DNA from: Plotosus lineatus
Lineage: Eukaryota > Chordata > Actinopteri > Siluriformes > Plotosidae
DNA: 64,000 nt
NCBI GenBank assembly: GCA_024760905.1
Contig: CM045733.1
Span: forward strand, 16,007,501-16,071,500
Direction of reading: 5' to 3'
The notes under the pieces: generated by a model
Databases searched by the model: none
What the model saw: only the letters and a program-made list of their open reading frames with translations
What the model was told of the DNA's origin: nothing
Translations under genes and position numbers: made by a program
Part shown: positions 1 through 9,848 of the stretch, one piece after another
How positions within the stretch are numbered: the first letter of the stretch is position 1
How the letters are laid out: each line of letters starts with the position of its first letter

Positions 1-460
1 ATTATTCATTCATTCATTCATTCATTCATTTTCTGAACCACTTAATCCTAGATGGGGTGGTGGGAAGGCTAGCGCCCATCTCAGCCGACTCTGGATGAGA
101 GCGCAGTACACACTGGACATGCTCACGGTATCGCAGCCTCCTGTTTTTGAAAGTCAGCAATGGTTCTTTTACAAACTGGATTGCAAAAAAGTTGGGACAC
201 TATACAAATTGTGAATAAAAACTGAATGCAATCATGTAGAAGTGCCAAATTTGAATATTTTATTGTGAATAAAACATAGGTGACACGGTCCAAAGTTCAA
301 ACTGAGAAAATGTATCATTTTAAGGGGAAAAATATGTTGATTTTTAAATTTCATGGTGTCCCATTTTTTTTTGGAATCTGATTTATACACGCCTCTCACT
401 ATAGACAATGAGAGACATTGCCGGCCTTTGGTAACCCAGTGAGCCAAACTGGGGACACAG
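1..460 (-). mobile_element. SINE-B copy, minus strand, split by a MITE
   Basis: The (ATTC)n start, CTGAACCACTTAATCCTA and the 'AGCCGACTCTGG' block are the reverse of the SINE-B L2-type tail. The body (CAGCAATGGTTCTTTTAC) is cut at about 183 by a small inverted-repeat element. It resumes after 378 with CCTCTCACTATAGACAATGAG. The tRNA head is missing, so the copy is 5'-truncated. It sits head-to-head with the plus-strand copy that follows. Confidence 0.8.
183..377. mobile_element. ~195-bp MITE with GTTGGGACAC ends
   Basis: GCAAAAAAGTTGGGACAC at the left end is mirrored by GTGTCCCATTTTTTTTTG at the right end, giving imperfect terminal inverted repeats. It interrupts a SINE-B body, so it is a separate, later insertion. 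The ends resemble those I recall from a fish IS630-Tc1-mariner-like family, the group to which the transposase remnant at 4966-5475 may belong. That family link is inferred. Confidence 0.55.
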
Positions 461-465
461 CAATG

Positions 466-775
466 GCAGCAAGTGCTGGATTACCGATCCTGGGGTTCAA
501 GCCTCACTGTCAACGGTTGTCACTGCTGTCCCCCTTCAATGCATTAAACTGGGTTATGATAGCCTGGCCATGTCTCTCACTGCCTGTGGTGTGAGGTTCA
601 TGTAAAAGAACCATTGCTGACTTTCATCAAGAGTAGCTGCATAGCTGTCAGCATGTGTCTGCCCTGTGATGGCCTGGCGAGCCGTCCTGGGTGTACTCTG
701 CCCTCACTGAGATGGGCGCTAGCCTCCTCATGACCCTAATTAGGATTAAGTGGTTCAGAAAATTAATGAGCAAAT
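466..775 (+). mobile_element. SINE-B copy, plus strand
   Basis: Head (GCTGGATTACCGATCC, then B-box-like GGTTCAAGCC), body (AACCATTGCTGACTTTCATC) and L2-type tail (ATTAGGATTAAGTGGTTCAG) follow in order. The A-box region is incomplete, so the 5' end is eroded. Confidence 0.8.
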
Positions 776-833
776 GAAATATGGTCGTTTACTTCCTTTT
801 GTATATGGATTTATATATATATATATTATATAT

Positions 834-1244
834 GGCGGCACGGTGGCGTAGTGGTTAGCACATCCGCCTCACAGCAAGAAGGCCCGGGTTCGATTCCCGG
901 CCTGGGCGTTTCTGTGTGGAGTTTGCATGTTCTCCCCGTGCTTGTGCGGGTTTCCTCCGGGTGCTCCGGTTTCCCCCGCAATCCAAAGACGTGCACTGTA
1001 GGTTAATTGGCCGTTCTAAATTGACCGTAGTTTCTCTCCTGCAGCGGCACTGGAACCCAGTTGTATCGGCACTTGCCCTTCCATTGGATCCTTCCGGTGG
1101 CGCCGAGACAGGGGGGGACTTGCTGCTTGGGTAACAGCCTGTCCCTCATTACTCCCTACCCGGGCTCTGTGCACTGGGGAGTATCACCAGTCGGGATACT
1201 GGCCAGAGCGCAGCCATAGTCCTTCGGGACTGACGGAGGCCTAC
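834..1244 (+). mobile_element. 411-bp tRNA-headed SINE with V-SINE core and a different 3' end
   Basis: A box TGGCGTAGTGG and B box GGTTCGATTCC form the tRNA-like head. The conserved V-SINE segment follows (GTTTCCTCCGGGTGCTCCGG ... ATCCAAAGACGTGCA). The 3' third (GCAGCGGCACTGGAACCCAG ... CGCAGCCATAGTCCTTCGGG ... GGAGGCCTAC) does not match the usual L2-type V-SINE tail. A second copy of the same 411-bp length is at 22017-22427. Confidence 0.8.
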
Positions 1245-1554
1245 GCTATATATATTATTATATATATTTATATATAATATTATTTATATTTAAATATATT
1301 TATTAATATATTTACATATATATTTAAAAAAAAAATCTGTAAACATATGACAAAGTAAATGTTCTATAATTTTATTACATATATGTAAACATATGTGTTA
1401 TTTGTGGTTCTAATATAAAGACAAAATCAAAGTAAATCCAACAGTCTGAGTTTCAACTTGTGTGTAATGCTTTATCTGCTCAGTGCCTTTTCCTCTACTT
1501 GCTGCAGTCCACCATATAATTACGTAATCTTTGGGAAGGTATGTATGTCGTTCA
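1245..1554. other. AT-rich spacer
   Basis: Degenerate TA-rich DNA with short (TATA)n runs, then unremarkable sequence. No gene or recognisable element seen. Confidence 0.6.
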
Positions 1555-1803
1555 CAGCTAACTGGGTTATCAAAGGCCGGCCATGTCTCTCACTGCCTGT
1601 GGTGTGAGGTTCATGTAAAAGAGCCATTGCTGACTTTCGACAAGAGTAGCTACATAGCCGTCTGCGTAATTCTGTCCTGCGATGGCCTGACGAGCTGTCT
1701 AGGGTGTACTCTGCCCTCGCCCTGAGTCAGCTGATATGGGCCTTTCCGCAACTCTAATTCGGATAAAGTGATTACAGAAAATGAATGAATGAATGAATGA
1801 ATG
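1555..1803 (+). mobile_element. SINE-B copy, 5'-truncated
   Basis: The copy starts inside the body (AACTGGGTTATCAAAGGCCG) and runs through the L2-type tail to (GAAT)n. No tRNA head is present. Confidence 0.8.
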
Positions 1804-1902
1804 CTTTTTCAGCTTGTCACCATGGGAAACCTTGTGAGGCTTGCGTAGAATCACATTTTCTTTTTAGTTTGTTTAATATGGCCTTTATAAATGAAACCTC
1901 AC

Positions 1903-1937
1903 ACACAAACACACACACACACACATATATACATACA

Positions 1938-1978
<41 letters not shown>
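1903..1978. repeat. (CA)n microsatellite
   Basis: Nearly pure CA dinucleotides broken by a few ATATATACAT units. Confidence 0.95.
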
Positions 1979-1980
<2 letters not shown>

Positions 1981-2094
1981 TTGTCTTCAGATTGCAGTTG
2001 ATAAATACATCTTTATCCAGCTAAAGAACACTGAGAAGATTATTATGGCTAATACACAACCATATAAAGTTATATAAGAACTTGTGTCTATATA

Positions 2095-2536
2095 CAGGGA
2101 TCCCTCACTTTCTGCAGTTAATGGGGACCGAGAAAAGTAGCATCGACCCCCCCCCCTCCTGACTGACGTATACGTACATGTATATGTGTATATAATATCA
2201 ATAAATACCTATTCAACGCTATAAATTCTTATAATAACAATTAAACATTCAAAAATAATGCATAAGATGTAAATAAAATATAAATACACACAGATACAGA
2301 CGCGCATGCGCAGACACACAGATGTGCACCTCACATAAAAATGTAAATAGTTTTGTTCGGGGGGGTTTGGGTTGTTTTTTTTTTTTTTTTTTTTTTTTTT
2401 TGCATAATTGGCCTTGTTTTGCAGCATTTACCTTAACTTTTTTCCTATTTTTTTTTTTTTTCAATGAATATTTTTGAAAAACCCACGATGCACTTAAGTC
2501 GCAGAAACTGAAGCAGGAAGTAGCGAGGGATCACTG
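2095..2536 (-). mobile_element. Tigger-1 MITE
   Basis: Ends CAGGGATCCCTCACTTTC and (reverse) CAGTGATCCCTCGCTACTTC are flanked by TA on both sides, as expected for TcMar-Tigger insertions. The interior has the family's CA-rich stretch, the T tract and TAATTGGCCTTGTTTTGCAG. There is no transposase, so it is non-autonomous. The superfamily is assigned by the similarity of its ends to Tigger/pogo elements. Confidence 0.75.
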
Positions 2537-2614
2537 TATACATATCAAAAACATTTGTCCTATATTGAAATGAATCACTTCTCTGGACCTTGGACAAAAA
2601 CCCTCTAAAAATTG

Positions 2615-2971
2615 TCTGTCTGTCTTCCTTTCGGCTTTTTCCCTTTTACTCGGGAGTCGCCACAGCAAATCATCTGATTCGCACGTTTGATTTGGCAGAT
2701 GTTTTTACGTCGGATGCCCTTCCTGTCACAACCCTTTTTAGCAAGGGACAGAAACACGCTGACGACTTTGCAGCTACTCTTTACGAAAGTCAGCAATGGT
2801 TCTTTTACATGAACCTCTCACCATAGACAGTGAGAGACATGGCCCGCCTTTGATAACCCAGTTAGCTGCACTGGGGGGGGGGCAGTGACAACCTTGTGGA
2901 GAGTAGGACTCAAACCCCCAACCTTTGGATCAGTGATCCAGCGCCCTATACCACTAGACCACCACTGCCCC
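2615..2971 (-). mobile_element. SINE-A, full length, with 18-bp target duplication
   Basis: Read on the minus strand: GGGGCAGTGGTGGTCTAGTG head, body, then an RTE-type 3' end (GCGACTCCCGAGTAAAAGGG ... GCCGAAAGGAAGACAGACA). AAAACCCTCTAAAAATTG is directly repeated at 2597-2614 and 2972-2989, which fixes the ends exactly. The inverted head would be a Pol III promoter. It is one of the best-preserved copies here. Confidence 0.93.
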
Positions 2972-2989
2972 AAAACCCTCTAAAAATTG

Positions 2990-3998
2990 TTGAATGAAAA
3001 TATAAGTGAAATGGAATGAAAAGACCTGTGAGAGTGAGATGGCTTCTAATGGATTTGAAGAAGATGTTAAGTGGGATATTATCCAAGCATGATTAAAGGA
3101 ATCCTGCTGGGAATTTACTTAAATATGTAAATTACTCCCATAGCTTTGATAAATAATCCGTAAACTGAAATAATCCTTTCGGATACTTGAACCTGGTAAC
3201 CTTGAAACTTTTCAAATACTTACATGGCTGCTGTTGGTCTCTTTAGGTCCAAATTTCTGAAAGGCTTTTTTTTTTTTTTTTTTAAGGTTTGATCAGAGTT
3301 TAATTGCTTGGAGCCTTCAAAAGGCTTTGAGATATTTAAAGATTAAGCCGAACTATCAATTAAGCTGAACTCGTTTACACATTCTGTTGCTGAGAAAGTT
3401 TGTGGCCAACATTGTGTGTGTTTTGTGTTTACTTATTCCATTGCCAAGAAATACTATCCCCTAAATCCAGCCTGCTGTCTTTCTCAGGACAGGTTTTCAA
3501 GGCACGTCACATGACCCAAATCCATGATGTTTCTAGGTTACAGTGTAGAGACGGCCGAGGCCCAGAGCGGTGCCTACACTTCTGCCATAGCTCCTGTTCA
3601 CAACAGTGTAATTTACATCTCCGCAAAATGAGACCACCGACAAACTACTTATGTAACATAGGAGAACATTGCATGACATCATTCAACACTTGTCACTATA
3701 CTTAGGATGCTGTGCCTAAAGGAACTGGATTAGTGCCAGCTGCTGATTGGCAAGGTTAGGACTTGATAGGGTTTGCCCTTCTGGGTTGGACAGACATTTT
3801 CTCGAAGCTATCTACATAGTTCTGTTTGCATCCTGTTTCCAGAACAGTAAGGAACATGTACCCACTGCCATCTCGGATCCATCAATCATCCCAGACAGTG
3901 GCGGGAAAGTGGACTTACATGCACCACTGCCACTAATGAATATAGTAAGAAAATAAAGCAGTGATGTACAGCAAAATAACGGGTGTGGGTTAACTTAT
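2990..3998. other. Unassigned sequence
   Basis: No repeat family or exon recognised. The open stretch at 3400-3705 (101 codons) has no domain I know and no splice or start context that would make it a gene. Confidence 0.5.
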
Positions 3999-4005
3999 TT
4001 GACAA

Positions 4006-4030
4006 GAGTTTTTGGTGGCATGGTGGTTAG

Positions 4031-4113
<83 letters not shown>

Positions 4114-4395
4114 ACACATACACACACATACACTTCATGGCAAAAATGTACTGGATTCAAGTCCTCGGCTGTTTTTGTGTGGAGTTTGCATGTTTTCCTT
4201 CTTTATTTCCTTTCTTTTTTTTTCTTTTTTTTTTTAAAGTGTGAGGATTTCCTCTGGGTCTTTCAGTTTCCTTTGGCATGCACATTAGGCTAAGTAGTTG
4301 TTCCAAGTCCAGCCTAGGTTCAGTGTGAATGGCTGTGCGTGTGTGTTGGCCCTGTCATAGACTGGCGAGATGTTCAGGGTGTACGCGATGAACTA
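4006..4395 (+). mobile_element. V-SINE copy with (CA)n expanded inside its head
   Basis: GGTGGCATGGTGGTTAGCAC is the A-box end of the tRNA-like head; a long CA array then replaces the middle of the head. TGGATTCAAGTCC (B box), TGTGTGGAGTTTGCATG and a diverged V-SINE core follow, then a tail with AGACTGGCGAGATGTTCAGG. Confidence 0.7.
4029..4132. repeat. (CA)n microsatellite
   Basis: About 50 CA units with a few CG and TA variants at the edges. It lies inside a V-SINE head. Confidence 0.95.
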
Positions 4396-4408
4396 TAATT
4401 TATATGTA

Positions 4409-4852
4409 CAGTGATCCCTCGTTACTTCGCGCTTCAATTCACGCAGCTTCAGTGCATCGTGTTTTTTTTTTTCTTTTAATATTCATCGGATTAAAAAATA
4501 AGGAAATTAAGGAAGAATAAGGGGAAAAGTTAAGGAAAATCCCACAAAAACAAGGCCAATTATGCAAAAAAAACCCAAACCCCCCCCCCCCCAAAAAAAA
4601 ACTATTTCCATTTTATGTGCATGCGCGTCTGCATGTGTGTGTATTTATGTTTTATTTACATATTGTGCATTATTTTTGAATGTTTAATTGATATTATAAG
4701 TATTTATGGTGTTGAATATGTATGTATTGATATTATATACACATGTACATGTACGTATACATCAGTAAGGGGGGATTCATCCTACTTCACGGAATGTGAT
4801 GGTCGCTGGTGGAACTCGGTCCCAATTAACCGCGGAAAGTGAGGGATCCCTG
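4409..4852 (+). mobile_element. Tigger-1 MITE
   Basis: CAGTGATCCCTCGTTACTTC at the left end and GGGATCCCTG at the right end are each flanked by TA. It keeps the poly-A/C tract and the alternating-purine-pyrimidine stretch of the family. It abuts the V-SINE tail. Confidence 0.77.
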
Positions 4853-4900
4853 TACAGCTTTTGGTGTGTAGATCTGGTGTTATGGATCACTTTTATAAAA

Positions 4901-4903
<3 letters not shown>

Positions 4904-4961
<58 letters not shown>
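4904..4961. repeat. (GT)n microsatellite
   Basis: About 29 pure GT units. Confidence 0.95.
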
Positions 4962-4962
<1 letters not shown>

Positions 4963-4965
4963 ATT

Positions 4966-5120
4966 ACTTAAGAGATGGCACTAGGATGTACCATGATAAG
5001 AACACAATCTGGTGGAGACAGTGTGATACTCTGAGTAGTGAATTGCTGGGAAACCTTTCAGACCGAGTACACCACTTCATGGCGATGGTGTTCCACAATG
5101 GTGGTGACCTCTGACAAAGA

Positions 5121-5162
<42 letters not shown>

Positions 5163-5475
5163 CCATCCAGGTTGTTGCTGGCTACAAGTACAAAAGCTAG
5201 GGTCTGTCATGCTATGTGGTTGTGTCAGGGCCCTTGGCAAAGGTAACTTACTGTTCTGTGGTGTAGCATTAATGCAGAAAAGTACATTGAGATTTTTGAG
5301 CAACTTCTTTTCCCAGGACACTCCTGCATATTTCAGCAAGCCAATGCAAAACCACACACTGCACACATTATACTGTAGAATAGAGAACAGGTGGTGAATT
5401 TTAACATGAAACTTTGGCAATGATGACCCAGAACTGTTGCGTGCTGTAAGACCTGTTTGCAGGAAATAGTAAAAC
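4966..5475 (+). pseudogene. Decayed Tc1/mariner-like transposase
   Basis: GACCATCCAGGTTGTTGCTG, CATGCTATGTGGTTGTGTCA, GAGCAACTTCTTTTCC and TTTCAGCAAGCCAATGCAAA resemble the DDE region of a fish IS630-Tc1-mariner-type transposase. The conserved 'QQDNAKPH' motif appears as QQANAKPH, so the catalytic Asp is changed to Ala. A poly-A run of about 42 nt (5119-5160) interrupts it, frames shift, and part of the 3' region is deleted. It is not functional. Confidence 0.65.
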
Positions 5476-5716
5476 GCCCAAAAATCTTCATTACTTTGTG
5501 TCTTGAATGAATGTTGTTTATTTCAAGCATGTAAAAAATAGTAGACAAGAAGCAGTGTCTGTTTCTTCACCCCTAAACGTCTTTAAATACTATGAACAAG
5601 AAGCATCGACAATATCATCGAGTCGTAAATGCTTCACTCTTCCAAACATTTCTGAAATGGTTTATAAGAATTAAAATAAAATTCAATTGAAATTAAATTC
5701 TTACTCACGCCTTCCC

Positions 5717-6416
5717 TCAATCATTTATCAAACCACTTAATCCTACTAGTGTGGCGGCGAGGCTGCTACCCATCTCAGTGAAGGCGGACCCTGAACAGCT
5801 CATCAGACCATTACAGGGCCAACACATGCAACACTCACTCAGACTCAAATTCTCACTTAGACTCACTTCTTCTTTTCCTTTCGGCTTTTTTCCCTTTTTC
5901 AGGGGTCACCACAGCGAATCATCTGATTCGCATGTTTGATTTGGCATAGGTTTTTATGTCGGATGCCCTTCCTGATCCAACCCGTTAGCAGGGGGCAGAA
6001 AGACGCTGATTGCTATGCAGCTACTCTTTATGAAAGTCAGCAATGGTTCTTTTACATGAACCTCTCACCATAGACAGCGAGAGACATGGCTGGACTTTGA
6101 TAACCCAGTTAGCTGCACTGGAGGGTGGGGGGGGGGGGGGCAATGACAACCTTGTGGAGAGTGGGACTCGAACCGCCAACCTTCCTTAGGATCAGCGATC
6201 CAGCCCCCTTTACCACCAGGCCACCATTAACCAACTCTCACTTTCACTCACACTCACACCTAGAGGCAATTTGGAACAAAGATTTAGCCTACTGGGAGTA
6301 TCTTTGGGCTGTGAGAGGAAACCAGAGTACTCAGAGGAAACCCATGCAAACAACTCATAAAACCAGAATCTTGTTGTCATGTGATTGATATGTAAACCAC
6401 TAAGCTACCGTGTTGC
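5717..6416 (-). mobile_element. V-SINE copy, minus strand, split by SINE-A
   Basis: The L2-type tail (AAACCACTTAATCCTACTAG) comes first and the head region (reverse of GGTAGCTTAGTGGTTTACAT) last, with the reverse V-SINE core between. SINE-A is inserted at 5867-6235. Confidence 0.72.
5867..6235 (-). mobile_element. SINE-A inserted in a V-SINE
   Basis: The RTE-type end (TTCTTCTTTTCCTTTCGGC) is at the left and the tRNA head (reverse) at the right. TCTCACTTAGACTCAC (5851-5866) and TCTCACTTTCACTCAC (6236-6251) are its target duplication, with two mismatches. Confidence 0.87.
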
Positions 6417-6419
6417 CAA

Positions 6420-7670
6420 AAAATAAATGAATGGGGTATCAGATCACATAACTTGTGGTTGTATGGTTTTGATTGCAGTGCAGGTCGGAGAGTGTCTAGA
6501 AACCATTAAACAGAAAGAATTTGACTCAATGGGACAACAGTTACGCAGCACGGGGATAAGACATGCCATGTTTCTCCTCACCAGGCTATTGATGACCCAC
6601 AAGAATTTGAGTGGCAACACACCATCCTACCAAACTACCTCTTGTACATCTTAATTCAGAATCTACTTCTACTAAAGTAAAGAACATTACATACTTTAAT
6701 AAGTCCAACATGTGGATGCTAAATCCTTGTTTTAATCGGTTGTTGTCCTTCTCTAAGTTTTTTCATAATCTCTCCTGTAAACCCTGTCAATCACTGAGGT
6801 GACACTTGTCTCTTTGCTCTTAGCTCTTAGCAACCCGTCGTCCTGTTCTTGTGCCTCAGACACTTCACGATGTCTGTCGTACTTCAGTATTATACACAAG
6901 TAACCAAGCATGACAAAATATGCAAATGTCCAAGCTGGGATTTTCACTATCTATGCTAATCTTCTGGTTTAACACAGTCACACTCATTCAAATTTGTGAA
7001 TTTTTTCTCTTTTTTTTTTCTTTTTTGCAACATTCTCCAGAGACAGCTCTTCCAAATCTCTATTCATCATCCATGGATGATTACCATCAATCTGAATATG
7101 ACCTGCCAGCTGGTTCCTATGTCTATAATTAACCATTGACCAGTCATTGCCCCGATCACCTATTATTATGTTCAGCTGGCACACAGCTTGTACCAACTTG
7201 TTGATTTGTATGAATTCAAGATGCCACAAAACCTGAACGCAAACAATTAGGTTTAGATTTCGATGGTGTAATTCAGCCAGAAAAATATATTAACCCTTTA
7301 CTGACTGAATCATACAGGTTAATAGTTCTTCTTCCATCTTCAAGTTTCCAGAACATTAATTGATTTTATTGATGCTTCCCACAGTTATTAGATAACAACC
7401 TAATCACATTCTGAGCTGAATGGCTTTATTTAAAACAAAAGCATTTTATTGTTAGATTCAAAAAATACACATTTCCATAAAATATACCTCCAGTGTCAGT
7501 AAACACAATGTGTATTCGAACTAATTCTATTCATAGATTCACTCATCAAGTTTTCATTATTATTTTCAGTCCAAAGCTTGTTGTATGAATCATAAAGCCA
7601 TTATTCATAACTGCGATTCGTACCTCTCATTTCAGCAGTTATTTCTAGCACACAAGTCACAGATTTATAC
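6420..7670. other. Unassigned sequence
   Basis: Moderately AT-rich. The stretch 6990-7230 has an open frame on the minus strand that I do not recognise. No repeat ends or target duplications found. Confidence 0.5.
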
Positions 7671-7671
7671 A

Positions 7672-7691
7672 TAAAAAAAAAAAAAAAAAAA

Positions 7692-7765
<74 letters not shown>
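7672..7765. repeat. poly-A then (AT)n microsatellite
   Basis: About 20 A residues followed by about 36 AT units. It abuts the end of a Tigger-1 element directly. Confidence 0.95.
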
Positions 7766-7767
<2 letters not shown>

Positions 7768-7926
7768 GGGATCCCTCACTTTCCGTGGTTAATGGGCACC
7801 AAGTGCCCCCCCGTGACCACCGATTTCCACGAAGTAGGATCGACCCCCCTGACTGACGTATACGTACATGTATATGTGTATATACTATCAATAAATACAT
7901 ATTCAATACAATCAATACTTATAATA

Positions 7927-8200
7927 GACGAAGTCAGACAAAGTCGGAGAGACTAGATTGAGATGGTTTGGACATGTACAGAGGAGGGATAGTTAGTATA
8001 TTGGTAGTAGGACGCTGAGGTTGAAACTGCCAGGCAGAAGGCCTAGAGGAAGACCAAAGAGAAGATTTATGGATGTGGTGAAGGAAGGCTTGAAGGTAGT
8101 TGGTGTAAGAGAAGAAGATGCAGAGGACAGGGTGGGATGGAGGCAGCTAATTCGCTGTGGCGACTCCTGAAGGGAACAGCTGAAAGGAAAAGAAGAAGAT
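7927..8200 (+). mobile_element. RTE LINE, 3' end only
   Basis: Starts at GACGAAGTCAGACAAAGTCG and reads the C-terminal coding part (LRWFGHVQRR ... RRPRGRPK-type residues), then GTGGCGACTCCTGAAGGGAA and (GAA)n. It is severely 5'-truncated, as is normal for LINE copies. It is the same family as the copy at 26271-28008. Confidence 0.87.
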
Positions 8201-8261
8201 AAATGCTTATAATAACAATTAAACATTCAAAAATAATGCAAAAGATGAAAATAAAATATAA

Positions 8262-8264
<3 letters not shown>

Positions 8265-8301
<37 letters not shown>
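8265..8301. repeat. (CA)n microsatellite
   Basis: About 18 CA units inside the Tigger-1 copy, where the family consensus is CA-rich. Confidence 0.9.
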
Positions 8302-8302
<1 letters not shown>

Positions 8303-8592
8303 GATGTGCACCTCACATAAGAAATGTAAGTAGTTTGTTGGGTTATGGGGTTATGTTTTTTTTTTTTTTTGCACAATTGGCCTTGTTTTGTGGCATTTTC
8401 CTTATCTTTTCTCCCTGTTCTTCCTTAATTTCCTTATATTTTAATTCAATGAATATTAAAAAAAAAAAAAAAAAAAACGCGAGAAGCTGCATGAATTGAA
8501 GCGCGAAGTAGCGAGGGATCCTGGGAATTAAAGAAGAGAAATGGACAGCATAATAGCAACTTGTGTTTTGTTCCCCCCATTCCCTTAGCACA

Positions 8593-8625
<33 letters not shown>

Positions 8626-8630
8626 TGTGT

Positions 8631-8672
<42 letters not shown>

Positions 8673-8678
8673 GTGTTT
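8593..8678. repeat. (GT)n microsatellite
   Basis: GT repeats broken by two AT steps and one CG step. Confidence 0.93.
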
Positions 8679-8711
8679 GGGTTTTGATTTCCAAAAACAG
8701 ATTTGGCAATA

Positions 8712-8845
8712 CAGGGATCCCTCACTTTCTGTGGTTAATGGAGACTGAGACCCCCGCAGCCGCCGATTTGCTCATAATAACAATTAAACATTCAAAAACA
8801 ATGCATAAGATGTGAATAAAATATAAATACACACACATACAGATG

Positions 8846-8912
<67 letters not shown>

Positions 8913-9165
8913 GCACCTCACATAAAAATTTAAATTGTTTTGTTGGGGGGTTTTGGGTTGTTGTTTTTTGTTTTTCATTTTTTATTGGAGGGTTTTTTTT
9001 TTTTTTTTTTGCATAATTGGCCTTGTTTTGCTGCATGTTCCCTAACTTTCCCCCTATTTTTCCTTAATTTCCTTATTTGTTTTATTTTAAGATGAATATT
9101 TTTGAAACACCTGCGATGCACTGAAGCCGAAGAAACTGAAGCTGGAAGTAACGAGGGGATAACTG
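8712..9165 (-). mobile_element. Tigger-1 MITE
   Basis: TA-flanked ends CAGGGATCCCTCACTTTC and (reverse) CAGTTATCCCCTCGTTACTT. Its internal CA run has expanded to about 60 bp (8849-8910). Confidence 0.77.
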
Positions 9166-9189
9166 TAATTGTTATACACTCATTTAAAT

Positions 9190-9443
9190 ATTGGGCGGGT
9201 GGTGGATGTGCACATGTGTGTCTCTTCAAACTTGCATGGGTTTTCTCCTGGTACTCTGGTTTCCTCCCACAGTCCAAAGGCATGCACATTAAGCGAACTG
9301 GCTATTTGCAATTTCCCCTGGCTGTGAGTACGAATGATTGTGTGTGTACTTCCCTGAGATGAACTAGCCAGCTGTTCAGGGTGAATACAGCCTCCCTTCA
9401 ACCCTAATAGGATTAAGTGGCTCTGCAAATGAATGAATGAATG
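9190..9443 (+). mobile_element. V-SINE copy, diverged
   Basis: The V-SINE core TCTGGTTTCCTCCCACAGTC and CATGCACATTAAGCGAACTG are clear, followed by the L2-type tail (AGCTGTTCAGGGTGAATACA ... TAGGATTAAGTGGC) and (GAAT)n. The tRNA head is not recognisable. Confidence 0.75.
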
Positions 9444-9471
9444 CTTCCCTATTACAGTGCAGACTTTCTGT

Positions 9472-9832
9472 TCTTCTTCTTTTCCTTTCGGCTGTTCCCT
9501 TTCAAGGGTCGCCACAGCAAATCATCTACCATCATCTTCCTAGAAGTCATATTAATAATTTGCATATTCGATTTGGCATAGGTTTTTACGTCGGATGTCT
9601 TTCCTGACACAAATCTTAGCAAGGGGCAGAAACACGCCGACGGCTTTGCAGCTACTCTTTACGAAAGTCAACAATGGTTCCTTTACATGAACCTCTCACC
9701 ATAGACCATGAGCGACATGGCCGGCCTTTGATAACCCAGTTAGCTGCACTGAAGGGGGACGGTGACAACCTTGTGGAGAGTGGGACTCAAACCCCCAACC
9801 TGAGGCTCAGTGATCCAGCACTTTTTACGACC
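9472..9832 (-). mobile_element. SINE-A, long-junction variant
   Basis: AGTGCAGACTTTCTGT is directly repeated at 9456-9471 and 9833-9848. Between the RTE tail and the body it has an extra segment (AAGTCATATTAATAATTTGC) absent from most SINE-A copies but shared with the copy at 49605-49990. This marks a subfamily. Confidence 0.9.
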
Positions 9833-9848
9833 AGTGCAGACTTTCTGT

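Larger units (their letters stand above)
7766..8523 (-). mobile_element. Tigger-1 MITE split by an RTE LINE end
   Basis: AGGGATCCCTCACTTTCCGT is at the left and GCGCGAAGTAGCGAGGGATC at the right. The leftmost base or two seem replaced by the AT array. An RTE 3' fragment lies inside at 7927-8200, flanked by near-copies of ATGCTTATAATA. Confidence 0.78.

Noticed and set aside
834..905. A and B boxes that look like a tRNA gene
   Set aside because: No complete cloverleaf or acceptor stem; the same head recurs in many V-SINEs with target duplications.
4012..4293. His/Thr-repeat protein frames over CA arrays (also at 1797, 31378, 36098, 44260)
   Set aside because: Pure dinucleotide translation.
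6984..7229. Minus-strand 81-codon frame as exon
   Set aside because: Ends in a poly-Lys run from a T tract and no homologous domain is recognised.
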